Assembly: GCA_903860995.1 (NCBI GenBank)
Contig: CAIOSS010001360.1
Location: 1 to 9,706 of the forward strand
DNA length: 9,706 nt
Reading direction: 5' to 3'
DNA from: an uncultured delta proteobacterium
GTDB lineage: Bacteria > Myxococcota_A > Polyangia > Polyangiales > Ga0077539
Positions 1 to 7,440 of the stretch are shown here, one piece after another (within the stretch, counting starts at the first letter, position 1; every line of letters starts with the position of its first letter). The notes beneath the pieces are model-generated. The model had not been told where the DNA came from. It saw nothing but the letters and a program-made list of their open reading frames with translations, and did not search any database. Position numbers and translations under genes: made by a program.

Positions 1-942
1 GCCGGGGCGCGTGGCCCAGCGCAGGATGCGCGTGAGCAGCCCCTCGGGCTTCTGGGTGTCGTAGCCCATGTCCTCGCGCTTGGGGCAGTGGCGCAGCGGG
101 CGCACCTCGGCGTCGTCCCAGAGGGTGTCGATGGGCTGGTCTTTGAACCAGCGGCCGTCGTCGCCGCGCCGGAGGAAGTACTTGATCGCCACGCGCCCGG
201 AGGCGGCGTCGTGCACCCGCCCCTCCTCGCGCAGCCGCGCGATGCTGGCGTCGGTGTAGTCGCCGCGCGGGGCCGTGGTGAAGAACGCGCCTCGGGCCTC
301 GTCCCACTTCGCGCCCGCCGGCTGACCCCGGGCGTCGAGCGCCACGGCGTCGCTGCGCCGCGGGGCCTCGCCGCGGAAGGCCGCGCCGGCGGTCTTCGAG
401 TACACGAAGAGGGTGTCGAGGGTGCGACCGAGCTGCCGCGACGCCGCCTGGCGCCCGAGGTTGGGCGCGCGGCGCCACGCGATCTCGTTGCGGAAGCACG
501 ACGCCCCGAAGAGCTCGTCGAGCAGCACGCGGAGGTAGGCGTTGGCGCGCCAGTCGCAGTGCACGAAGAGGGCGCCGTCCGCCGCGAGCAGCTCGCGCAG
601 CAGCACCAGGGTGTCGGACATGAACGCGAGGTAGGCGTCGAGCCCGACGCCCCAGGTGTCGCGGTAGGCGTGGCGCCGGAGGGTGGCGCCGTCGTCGAGC
701 CGACGGGTGGCCTCGAAGCGCCCGCCGGTGTCGAAGGGGGGGTCGATGTACACCGCCTGGAAGCCCGCGGCGTGGGTGGGGAGCAGGCTCGCGAGGGCCA
801 CGCAGCGGTCGCCCTCGATGAGCAGGTCGGGCTCGCCGGGGCCCTCTCCGTGGCGCTCGCGGGGCGTGATGGGCGCGGGCTCGCGGGAGGGCTCGACGCG
901 GCGTCCGTCGAGGTATTTGCCGCGCCAAACGAGCTCGGTCAT
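1..942 (-). CDS. Site-specific DNA methyltransferase (type III Mod-like, beta-class N6-adenine type), 3' end beyond the left edge
   Basis: Reading leftward from an ATG at 942-940, the frame stays open for 314 codons to the window edge, so the C-terminus is missing. The protein would transfer a methyl group from S-adenosylmethionine to a base, most likely N6 of adenine. Seen: the catalytic motif IV as YIDPPFDTGG (DPPF at residues 67-70), a following segment of the Mod type (LLRELLAADGALFVHCDW, then LRVLLDELFG), and TQKPEGLL at 296-303, which in this family comes just before the SAM-binding motif. Catalytic motif first and SAM motif later is the beta-class order; the SAM motif itself would lie to the left of the window. 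The start is 22 bases after the mlaE stop, so it is probably the last visible gene of that operon. No restriction subunit is visible, so whether it belongs to a restriction system or is solitary cannot be told. No clear Shine-Dalgarno sequence precedes the ATG. Confidence 0.9.
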   Translation of the reverse strand, partial: MTELVWRGKYLDGRRVEPSREPAPITPRERHGEGPGEPDLLIEGDRCVALASLLPTHAAGFQAVYIDPPFDTGGRFEATRRLDDGATLRRHAYRDTWGVGLDAYLAFMSDTLVLLRELLAADGALFVHCDWRANAYLRVLLDELFGASCFRNEIAWRRAPNLGRQAASRQLGRTLDTLFVYSKTAGAAFRGEAPRRSDAVALDARGQPAGAKWDEARGAFFTTAPRGDYTDASIARLREEGRVHDAASGRVAIKYFLRRGDDGRWFKDQPIDTLWDDAEVRPLRHCPKREDMGYDTQKPEGLLTRILRWATRPG

Positions 943-964
943 GGGCGTCGGGGGGGGCGCGGGG

Positions 965-1870
965 TCAGATCTTGACGGACAGGAAGAGCTTCGTGAGGAA
1001 GAAGTCGGCCACGAGCACGGCGATGGCCGCCGCGACCACGGTGCGCGTCGTCGATCGGCCGACCCCCTCGGTGCCGCCGCGGGTCTGCATCCCGTAGTAG
1101 CAGCCGATGATGGCGATGGTGACGCCGAAGAAGGGCGACTTACCCACGCCGGACATGAAGTCCTGCATGTTGATGGACTCGAGCGCCGTGCGGAAGAAGA
1201 AGCCCATCGGCGTGTCGAACTGGAGCTTCGCGACCCCCATCGCGCCGCCGAAGCCCACCACATCAGCGAAGATCGTGAGCACGGGCATCAGGATCAGGCA
1301 CGCGATGAGGCGCGGCACGACGAGCTTCTTCACGGGGTCGGCGCCGAGCGCGCGGATGGCGTCGATCTGCTCGGTGACGGCCATCGAGCCGAGCTCGGCG
1401 GCCATGCCCGACCCGATGCGCGAGCCCACCACGAGGGCGGTGAGCGCGGGCGCGAGCTCCCGGGTGATGGACAGCCCGATGACCCGGCCCACGTAGTCGG
1501 TGGCGCCGAAGCGCTCGAGGCCGAAGGCGAACTGCACCGTCATCACCATGCCGACGAAGAGCGCGGTGAGCAGGGCGATGGTGACGGACTTCAGCCCGAG
1601 CGACTCGAGCTGGTAGATGATCTCCTTGAGCTCGAAGGGTCGCGCGAAGGTGGCGACGGTGGCGTCGCGGAGCAGCAGCACCATGCCGCCGAGGTCGTCG
1701 AGGGACTGCCGGGAGTTGTCGATGTACGACTGCCACGGGCTCACCGGCGGGGGAGGCGCGACGATGGAGGCGCGCCCCGGGGAGAGCGACGGCTGCCCAT
1801 CGGGGAACATCGACGCGCGCTCGCCCGGCGGGGTGACTGCGGAGCCGGGCGGCGGTGGAGGAGGGCTCAT
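965..1870 (-). CDS. mlaE: MlaE-family lipid ABC-transporter permease
   Basis: A 301-residue inner-membrane permease of the MlaE (YrbE/TTG2B) family, whose members move phospholipids between inner and outer membrane together with an MlaF ATPase and an MlaD MCE protein. Seen: the family signature in the middle of the protein (residues about 149-179, including GSRIGSGMAAELGSMAVTEQ and then IDAIRALGADP), the amphipathic segment ELKEIIYQLESLG ahead of the first helix, and several hydrophobic helices, the last near residues 277-297. Usual members are about 250-260 residues; the extra length is an N-terminal proline-rich stretch (about residues 1-45, with PPPPPP near the start). An internal ATG at 1810 (residue 21) would shorten it, and neither start has a clear ribosome-binding site. 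The upstream lipoprotein gene ends 20 bases away and the methyltransferase starts 22 bases downstream. MlaF and MlaD are not in the window. Confidence 0.93.
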   Translation of the reverse strand: MSPPPPPPGSAVTPPGERASMFPDGQPSLSPGRASIVAPPPPVSPWQSYIDNSRQSLDDLGGMVLLLRDATVATFARPFELKEIIYQLESLGLKSVTIALLTALFVGMVMTVQFAFGLERFGATDYVGRVIGLSITRELAPALTALVVGSRIGSGMAAELGSMAVTEQIDAIRALGADPVKKLVVPRLIACLILMPVLTIFADVVGFGGAMGVAKLQFDTPMGFFFRTALESINMQDFMSGVGKSPFFGVTIAIIGCYYGMQTRGGTEGVGRSTTRTVVAAAIAVLVADFFLTKLFLSVKI

Positions 1871-1890
1871 CGGGTGATCGCGGCGGGCGG

Positions 1891-2421
1891 TTATTGCTGC
1901 GGGAGGGGAGACTGCACGGTGCGGAAGCCGCGGACGAAGGCGTCGAAGGCGGGGCGGCCGGCCTCGAAGCGGTCGGGCGGCGCGACGAAGCCGAGGTCGT
2001 ACACGCAGCCGTCCTTCTTCATCACGTAGAGTTCGAGCGAGCGTGGGACGCCGTCAAGGCGGGCGTTGACGACGACGTGCCGGGCCTCGCGGCGGTCGAA
2101 GGGGACGGTCTCCTCGAGGACCGTCTCGCGCTGGGTGAAGCCGATGAGGAGGTGCTGCACCAGCGAAGGCAGCGGCGTGTCCATGGCGCGCTCGCAGGTG
2201 TGGTCGACGTGCACGATGCCCCCGGTGGTGGCGTCGAACCACGCCGCGTCGTTGGACTCGACCGACATCGGCCGCCAGGAGGGCGGCACCGGCCCGAAGG
2301 CGTAGCGGAGGTCTCCCGCGGTCACCTCGTTGCCCTGAATCCTCACCGCGGAGCCCGAGCACCCGATGCCCAACGACATCGCGACAAATACCAATACCTG
2401 CCTCGACACGGGCGGGACCAT
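1891..2421 (-). CDS. Small predicted lipoprotein upstream of mlaE, function unknown
   Basis: A 176-residue protein starting at the ATG 2421-2419. Its N-terminus looks like a lipoprotein signal: a basic residue (R7), a hydrophobic run (VLVFVAMSLGIG), then Cys21. The lipobox LGIGC is imperfect because position -3 is Gly. The mature part is soluble, about 155 residues, with two more cysteines (in HTCERA and KKDGCVYDLG). The C-terminal FDAFVRGFRTV resembles the end of PsbP/DcrB-like small envelope proteins; this is a weak visual likeness only. The frame is open far upstream, antisense to the neighbouring signalling gene, but the coding-like part begins at this ATG and the upstream part looks like a shadow. 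It ends 20 bases before mlaE and is probably co-transcribed with it, so a role in the cell envelope, perhaps lipid handling, is inferred from position alone. The divergent gene begins about 84 bases away. Confidence 0.75.
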   Translation of the reverse strand: MVPPVSRQVLVFVAMSLGIGCSGSAVRIQGNEVTAGDLRYAFGPVPPSWRPMSVESNDAAWFDATTGGIVHVDHTCERAMDTPLPSLVQHLLIGFTQRETVLEETVPFDRREARHVVVNARLDGVPRSLELYVMKKDGCVYDLGFVAPPDRFEAGRPAFDAFVRGFRTVQSPLPQQ

Positions 2422-2465
2422 ACCCGGCACCCCGGACGCGCGCCAACGCGGACTTGGAGGATTCG

Positions 2466-2495
2466 TTGACGCCGGAGAATGCCGCTCGCTACGAT
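2466..2495 (+). promoter_or_regulatory. Candidate sigma70-type promoter for the signalling gene
   Basis: TTGACG at 2466-2471 (5 of 6 to the -35 consensus) is followed after 18 bases by TACGAT at 2490-2495 (4 of 6 to the -10 consensus), inside the short divergent gap. Transcription would start near 2502, only a few bases before the ATG at 2506. If real, the two upstream in-frame ATGs at 2479 and 2494 would not be in the mRNA. This is a pattern match in GC-rich DNA with no experimental support. Confidence 0.4.
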
Positions 2496-2505
2496 GCCTG
2501 GGCGC

Positions 2506-4440
2506 ATGTCGATCCCACCGCAGGGCCAACTCCACGAGCATCTGCTGGCGGAGGGTCTCGTTACGGCCGACCAGCTGGAGGGGGCCCTCCACCGGGTCCG
2601 CGGTGACGGCTCGCGCATCGAGGACGTGCTCATCGAGAGCGGGGTCATCTCCGAGGCCGACCTGCTGAAGTCCCTCGCGAAGCTGTATCGCACGCGCTTC
2701 GTGGCGACCAACAAGCTCGCCCGCGCCGAGGTCGACCGCGGGCTGCTCGAGGTCATCCCCCGGCGACTGGCCGAGGAGTTCCAGGTCTTCCCGGTGCTCT
2801 TCGACCCGGCGAGCAGCACCCTCTCCGTGGTCTCGCCCGACGCCGGCGACCCCGCGGTGCTCACCACCGTGCAGCAGGCCTCCAACGCCCGCGACGTGCG
2901 CGTCTACGTGGCCCGCCCCGCGGCCGTGCGCGCGGCCATCCTCAAGCACTACGCCGGAGAGCTCTACGCCTTCGCGCAGGTCGATACGACCGGGCGCGCG
3001 CAGTACCTCTCCATGATCGACCTCTACGCGCAGCACTCCTTCCAGGGGCCCACCGCGCCGAGCTCGGCCCCCGCGAACCCCACCACCGAGCGCCGCGAGC
3101 GGGTGGTGAGCGACGGCGACGTCGCCCGCGCCCCACTGCGTACGCTGAGCAGCGCCACGTCGAAGGCCTCCTTCCTGGAGCTGGCGACGGTGCTGGTGTC
3201 CCTGCTGGAGAACAACCGCGGCGAGCTGCGCGGGCACTCGCCCCTGGTGTCGCGCTGGATGCGCAAGCTGGCCGAGCGCATCCGCCTCGCCCCGGAGGAG
3301 GTGCACGCCCTGGTGCTCGCCGCCCTCCTCCACGACGTCGGCAAGGCGGCCACGTACCACCTGACCGCGCTCAACGTGGCGATGTTCGACAACCACCGGG
3401 TGGCCGCGCAGAAGACCTTCCAGACCGCCATCAAGCTCTTCGAGGCCGTGCCGCTCGAGCCGACCACCGTCACCACGCTCCAGACCATGTACGAGCGCTT
3501 CGACGGCGCGGGCTTTCCCGACGGCCTGGCGGGCAAGGAGATCCCGCTCGGGGCGCGCATCCTCGCGGTGGTCGACACCTACGCCGACCTCACGCAGAAC
3601 CCCAACAACCCCTACCGCCGTCAGCTCGCCGCCCCGGAGGCTTGCGACGTGCTCGACCGCCACAAGGGGTCGGTGTTCGACCGCAACCTCGTCGACCTGC
3701 TGCGCCAGGTGGTCACCGGCGACGACCTCCGCGCCAAGCTCCTCTCCGAGCGCACGGTGGTGCTCCTCATCGACCCCGACCCCGAGGAGAGCACCGTGCT
3801 CGAGCTCCGGATGGTCGAGGAGGGCTTCGAGGTGCACCTCGCGCGCAACATCGACGAGGCGCAGGGCGTGCTTGGCCGCGGCTCGGTCGAGGCCGTCATC
3901 TCGGAGACCGACCTGGAGTCCACCTCGGGGCTCGACCTCCTGGCGGCGCTGCGCTCGGGCGGCTCGACGGTGCCGTGGGTCTTCCTGACGCGCGACCAGC
4001 GCCGCGAGGCCATCGCGCGGGCCTTCGAGCTGGGCGCCAGCGACTACGTGCTCAAGCCCGCCTCGCCGGAGGTGCTCATCGCCAAGGTGAAGCAGCTCCT
4101 GGCGCAGCGGCAGGCGCGCTCGCCCCGGGGTGTGTCGGGCTCGCTCGCGGAGCTGGCCCTCACCGACGTGGTGCAGGTGCTGTCGCAGGGCCGCAAGACC
4201 GGTCAGCTCAGCATCCGCAACGGCGCCGAGCAGGGGGAGGTGCACTTCCTCGACGGCAACGTGGTCAACGCGCTCTGGCAGGGCCTGCGCGGCGAGGAGG
4301 CCTTCTTCGCGATGCTGGGGCTCTCGACCGGCGACTTCGCGCTCGACCCGACGTTTCGCCCGTCGGCGCAGGTGATCAGCGGCAACGTCGAGGCGCTGAT
4401 GCTCGAAGGCATGCGCCGGCTCGACGAGGCCCGCTCGTAG
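2506..4440 (+). CDS. Multidomain signalling protein: MshEN-like, degenerate HD-GYP, receiver with Glu at the phosphosite, DUF4388/PATAN
   Basis: 644 residues from the ATG at 2506 (653 if the in-frame ATG at 2479 is used). Domains in order: residues about 1-150 resemble the N-terminal domain of type II secretion/MshE ATPases, with two helical repeats (LLAEGLVTADQLEGAL and VLIESGVISEADLL), but the usual RLG of each c-di-GMP-binding motif reads QLH and RIE. Residues about 225-405 are HD-GYP-like: H244, the HD pair H276-D277 (LLHDVGK), H297, and DGAGFPDG in place of DGxGYPDG. The paired HH that normally precedes this is M328-Y329. Residues about 416-535 are a receiver domain with the acidic pocket D423/D425, T495 and K517, but alignment by hand puts E467 where the phosphorylated Asp should be. 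Residues about 543-636 are DUF4388 (KTGQLSIRNG, then GEVHFLDGNVVNALW). I infer a sensory or scaffold protein rather than an active phosphodiesterase. The start was chosen because of the promoter-like element just upstream. Confidence 0.9.
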   Translation: MSIPPQGQLHEHLLAEGLVTADQLEGALHRVRGDGSRIEDVLIESGVISEADLLKSLAKLYRTRFVATNKLARAEVDRGLLEVIPRRLAEEFQVFPVLFDPASSTLSVVSPDAGDPAVLTTVQQASNARDVRVYVARPAAVRAAILKHYAGELYAFAQVDTTGRAQYLSMIDLYAQHSFQGPTAPSSAPANPTTERRERVVSDGDVARAPLRTLSSATSKASFLELATVLVSLLENNRGELRGHSPLVSRWMRKLAERIRLAPEEVHALVLAALLHDVGKAATYHLTALNVAMFDNHRVAAQKTFQTAIKLFEAVPLEPTTVTTLQTMYERFDGAGFPDGLAGKEIPLGARILAVVDTYADLTQNPNNPYRRQLAAPEACDVLDRHKGSVFDRNLVDLLRQVVTGDDLRAKLLSERTVVLLIDPDPEESTVLELRMVEEGFEVHLARNIDEAQGVLGRGSVEAVISETDLESTSGLDLLAALRSGGSTVPWVFLTRDQRREAIARAFELGASDYVLKPASPEVLIAKVKQLLAQRQARSPRGVSGSLAELALTDVVQVLSQGRKTGQLSIRNGAEQGEVHFLDGNVVNALWQGLRGEEAFFAMLGLSTGDFALDPTFRPSAQVISGNVEALMLEGMRRLDEARS

Positions 4441-4477
4441 CGCCTTCGGTCCGTGCGGCCCGGCCGCCGCCCCCGAT

Positions 4478-4779
4478 ATGGTGCTCCTCGCGGCCTCCCC
4501 CGGCGGCGCGACCGCCAACCTCTTCAGCCTGGCGGTGGGCTACTTCGTCCCCCGCATCGCCCGCCTGCCCGAGCGCCAGGCCATCGCCATCGGCATGGAG
4601 ATCGGGATCCACAACGGCACCCTCGCCATTGCCATCGCGAGCGACCCTTTACCCTGCTCAACAATTCCACCATGGCCATCCCCCCGGCCATCTACTCGCT
4701 GATCATGTTCTTCACCGCGGCGCGCTTCGGCGCCCTGGTGAGCCGCCGGGCCGAGGCACCGGCGCCCGTCACGCGCTGA
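4478..4779 (+). pseudogene. Bile acid:sodium symporter (BASS) family remnant: truncated, internally deleted and frameshifted
   Basis: Intact BASS transporters are about 300 residues with nine or ten helices. Here about 100 residues remain, in two frames. The first part holds the conserved LLAASPGGATANLFS, then jumps straight to LAVGYFVPRIARLPERQAI and MEIGIHNGTLAIAIAS, which in full-length members lies roughly a hundred residues further on. An internal deletion near 4527-4530 is therefore likely. The frame then breaks at about 4645-4648: restoring one base in the CCC run would join IAS to FTLLNNSTMAIPPAIYSLIM in the other frame, which ends at the TGA 4777-4779. Only 37 bases separate it from the preceding gene, so there is no room for the missing N-terminal helices. 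It should encode no working transporter. The single-base shift alone could be a sequencing error, but the missing blocks could not. Together with flanking sequence it accounts for the 430 bases between the signalling gene and transketolase. Confidence 0.82.
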
Positions 4780-4870
4780 ACCCGCCGCCGTGGTTGGCTC
4801 CGACGCGAGGGTGCGGTAGCAGGGTGCTGCCCACCGTATCCCTCCCCCTCAGTTGGAGCCCAGAGACGCC

Positions 4871-6883
4871 GTGACCACGCCCATCGCCCCCGTCGCCCCG
4901 AGCGAGCTGTCCACCCTCGCCGTCAACACGATGAAGTTCCTGGCCATCGACGCCATCGAGGCCGCGAAGAGCAGGCACCCGGGGCTGCCGATGGGCGCCG
5001 CCGACGTCGCCTACGTGCTCTGGGCGCGCTACCTCCGGCACGATCCCGCCAACCCCCAGTGGCGCGACCGCGACCGCTTCATCCTGTCGCCGGGCCACGG
5101 CTCGATGCTGCTCTACGGGCTGCTCCACCTCTCGGGCTACGAGCTCGCCCTCGACGAGCTCAAGAACTTCCGCCAGTGGGACTCCAAGACCCCGGGGCAC
5201 CCCGAGGTGCACCTCACGCCCGGCGTCGAGGTCACCACCGGCCCGCTCGGGCAGGGCTTCGCCAACGGCGTGGGCATGGCCATCGCTGCGAAGATGGCCC
5301 AGGCCCGCCTCCCCGGCCTCTTCGACCACCACATCTGGGCGCTCGTCTCCGACGGCGACGTGATGGAGGGCGTGGCCTACGAGGCCGCCTCGATCGCGGG
5401 CCACCTGAAGCTGGCGAACCTCACGTACATCTACGACGCCAACAGCATCACCCTCGACGGCGGGCTCGACGAGGCCTTCGACGAGGACGTCGCCGCGCGC
5501 TTCGAGGCCATGGGCTGGCGCACCGAGACCATCGACGGCCACGACCACGCGCAGATCGCCGCGGCCTACGACGCCGCCCTCGCGCAGAGCGAGAAGCCCA
5601 CGCTCATCGTCGCGCGCACCCACATCGGGCACGGCGCGCCGAACAAGCACGACACCCACAAGGTGCACGGCGAGCCGCTCGGCAAGGACGAGGCGCTCGC
5701 CACCCGCAAGGCCCTCGGCTGGACCGAGGAGACCTTCACGGTGCCCGACGCCGTGCGCGCGCACTTCGCCGACCGCGCCAGGGTGATGGCCGACGAGCGC
5801 GCCCGCTGGGAGGCCCACGAGGCGCAGTGGCTCGCCGGGCACGCCGAGCACGCGGCGCTCTACCAGGCGCTCTGCGACCGCGCCGTCCCGGCTGACCTGC
5901 TCGAGACCCTGCTCGCGAAGCTCCCGCCCACCAACGACGCCACCCGCGCGCTGGCCGGCGCCATCGAGCAGATCGTCGCGTCGGTGATGCCCTCGCTCGT
6001 CGGCGGCGACGCCGACCTCGGCGGCTCGACCAAGACCCCCATCAAGGGCTCCGACAAGGTGGCCCCCGGGCGCTTCGAGGGCCGCAACCTGCGCTTCGGC
6101 ATCCGCGAGCACGCCATGGGGTCGATCGCCAACGGCATCTCCCTCTACGGGCTCTTCGTGCCCTTCACCGCAACCTTCCTGACCTTCTCGGACTACATGC
6201 GCCCGCCCATCCGCCTCGCGGGGCTCAGCCACATCCCCGCGGTGCATGTGTTCACCCACGACTCGGTCTTCCTGGGCGAAGACGGCCCGACGCACCAGTC
6301 GGTCGAGCACGTGAGCGCGCTGCGGCTCATCCCCAACGTGGACGTGTGGCGCCCGGCCGACAGCGCCGAGTGCGCGGCGGCGTGGGTGGCGGCGGCGACC
6401 CGGCGCGACGGCCCGACGGAGCTCATCCTGTCGCGGCAGAAGGTGGACGTGCTGCCGGGTGATCCGACGGTGCGCGGACGCCACGCCGCCCGCGGCGGGT
6501 ACGTGCTCGTGCGCGAGGAGATGGGGACGCCCGCGGTGGTGATCCTGTCGACGGGCAGCGAGGTCTCCGTCGCGGTCGAGGCCGCCCGGCGCCTGCACGT
6601 CGAGGACGGCATCCAGGTGCGCGTGGTGTCGATGCCCTGCCTGGAGGTGTTCAACCGCCAGGACGCGGCGTACCGCGCCTCGGTGCTGCCCGCGGGCGCC
6701 CGTCGGGCGAGCTTCGAGGCCGGCCGCACCGACCTCTGGTGGCGCTACGTCGGCCTCGACGGGCTCACCCTGGGCGTCGACACCTTCGGCGCGTCGGCCC
6801 CGGGGCCCGTGCTCGGCGAGAAGTACGGCCTCACCGCGGACCACGTCACGGCGCACCTGCGCGCGTGGCTCCGCGGGGCCTGA
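4871..6883 (+). CDS. tkt: Transketolase
   Basis: A full-length cytoplasmic transketolase (670 residues; family about 660-690). It transfers two-carbon ketol units between sugar phosphates in the pentose phosphate pathway, using thiamine diphosphate and a divalent metal. Seen, numbered from the GTG at 4871: H76 in SPGHGSMLLYG; GPLGQGFANGVGMAIA; the cofactor/metal motif SDGDVMEG (D161-G162-D163) with N191 in YDANSIT; the catalytic Glu E413 in FGIREHAMG; H475 in GEDGPTHQSVEH; and the C-terminal domain with LSTGSEVSVAVEAA and VDTFGASAPG. All key positions are intact. The frame also allows a TTG at 4853, but that codon runs into GGAG (4855-4858), which is better read as the ribosome-binding site for the GTG, though 12 bases apart. 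The gene stands alone on its strand, after a pseudogene, and is convergent with the following lipoprotein gene (12 bases between stops). No clear promoter is visible: TTGGCT at 4794 with TAGCAG at 4817 is only a weak candidate. Confidence 0.97.
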   Translation: MTTPIAPVAPSELSTLAVNTMKFLAIDAIEAAKSRHPGLPMGAADVAYVLWARYLRHDPANPQWRDRDRFILSPGHGSMLLYGLLHLSGYELALDELKNFRQWDSKTPGHPEVHLTPGVEVTTGPLGQGFANGVGMAIAAKMAQARLPGLFDHHIWALVSDGDVMEGVAYEAASIAGHLKLANLTYIYDANSITLDGGLDEAFDEDVAARFEAMGWRTETIDGHDHAQIAAAYDAALAQSEKPTLIVARTHIGHGAPNKHDTHKVHGEPLGKDEALATRKALGWTEETFTVPDAVRAHFADRARVMADERARWEAHEAQWLAGHAEHAALYQALCDRAVPADLLETLLAKLPPTNDATRALAGAIEQIVASVMPSLVGGDADLGGSTKTPIKGSDKVAPGRFEGRNLRFGIREHAMGSIANGISLYGLFVPFTATFLTFSDYMRPPIRLAGLSHIPAVHVFTHDSVFLGEDGPTHQSVEHVSALRLIPNVDVWRPADSAECAAAWVAAATRRDGPTELILSRQKVDVLPGDPTVRGRHAARGGYVLVREEMGTPAVVILSTGSEVSVAVEAARRLHVEDGIQVRVVSMPCLEVFNRQDAAYRASVLPAGARRASFEAGRTDLWWRYVGLDGLTLGVDTFGASAPGPVLGEKYGLTADHVTAHLRAWLRGA

Positions 6884-6895
6884 GGGCCCACCGGC

Positions 6896-7345
6896 TCAGA
6901 CCGCGCCGTCGCCTCCCACGTCGGCGCGCTGGGCATCCCCCGGGGCGTCGACCGGCGCGTCAGAGACCCCGGTATCCACGACCATCACCGGGCCTGCATC
7001 CGTCCGAACGTCCACCGCCGCAGGGACGTCGACCGGCGGCCGCACGTCGAGGATCATCGCGACGTCGGGGGCGGCGGGCACATCCGGCGCCGCGGGCGCA
7101 TCGGCCGGGGTGGGGCCCGCGTCGACCGACGGGGCGCCGAGGTCGACGGGCGGGCCCGCGTCGAGGCGGGTGGCCGAGACGCAGAGCAAGCGCCCGTCGG
7201 TGGTCACCTCGCAGCGCAGCGGCGCCACGCACTCGCGGTCTTGCAGGCACTCGTCGCCCCGCTGCCGGGTGCCCTCGATGGTGCACCCCCCGAGCGACAG
7301 GCCCAGCACCGCCCACCCCAGCCACGTCGCCGTTGGTCTTCGCAT
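6896..7345 (-). CDS. Small lipoprotein with Cys-patterned head and Asp/Ala/Pro-rich tail, function unknown
   Basis: 149 residues from the ATG 7345-7343. The frame allows ten more residues upstream, but starting here gives a proper lipoprotein signal: MRRPTATW, a hydrophobic stretch, then LGGC with the lipidated Cys21. Thr at +2 and no Asp suggest the outer membrane. A short head follows with cysteines 33, 39, 45 and 55 (spacing C-x5-C-x5-C-x9-C, starting GDECLQDREC), probably disulfide-bonded in the periplasm or at the surface. From about residue 60 to the end it is low-complexity, rich in Asp, Ala, Pro and Val with motifs such as DAGP, PAAPDV and PPVDV, and very acidic. It looks like a disordered spacer or stalk. 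Similar architectures are common in myxobacterial genomes, mostly uncharacterised. It converges on transketolase. The 95 bases upstream (7346-7440) hold an AT-richer patch but no convincing promoter. Confidence 0.78.
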   Translation of the reverse strand: MRRPTATWLGWAVLGLSLGGCTIEGTRQRGDECLQDRECVAPLRCEVTTDGRLLCVSATRLDAGPPVDLGAPSVDAGPTPADAPAAPDVPAAPDVAMILDVRPPVDVPAAVDVRTDAGPVMVVDTGVSDAPVDAPGDAQRADVGGDGAV

Positions 7346-7440
7346 GTTCGACTTCGCCTGGCGCGACCGTATCACGCGCCCACGCGGCCACGAAAACGCC
7401 TATGATCCGCCCGACGCGCGCCGCCGACCGTCCGACGCGA

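Noticed and set aside
88..975. 295-codon plus-strand open frame near the left edge
   Set aside because: Opposite strand holds a methyltransferase with DPPF and TQKP motifs; the plus-strand product is low-complexity Ala/Gly/Glu/Val/Arg.
683..2029. 448-codon plus-strand open frame
   Set aside because: Shadow crossing parts of three minus-strand genes (methyltransferase, mlaE, lipoprotein), with no motif of its own.
4455..4467. GCGGCC-C-GGCCGC palindrome after the signalling gene as a terminator
   Set aside because: The loop would be one base and no T-tract follows; such GC palindromes are expected at this base composition.
2422..4518. Very long minus-strand open frame continuing upstream of the lipoprotein, antisense to the signalling gene
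   Set aside because: It is in frame with the real lipoprotein but its composition is His/Arg/Glu/Gly-rich shadow sequence, while the plus strand carries clear domain motifs over the same span. High G+C suppresses stop codons.
4794..4822. TTGGCT and TAGCAG, 17 bases apart, as the transketolase promoter
   Set aside because: Only 4 of 6 and 3 of 6 consensus matches; too weak to list as a feature.
4769..6856. 695-codon minus-strand open frame
   Set aside because: Lies wholly over transketolase, whose catalytic motifs are all in place; no recognisable motif on the minus strand.
6880..6899. Inverted repeat CTGAG...CTCAG between transketolase and the lipoprotein gene as a bidirectional terminator
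   Set aside because: The five-base arms contain the TGA stop codons of the two convergent genes, so the symmetry is partly trivial; the stem is short and there is no T-run.
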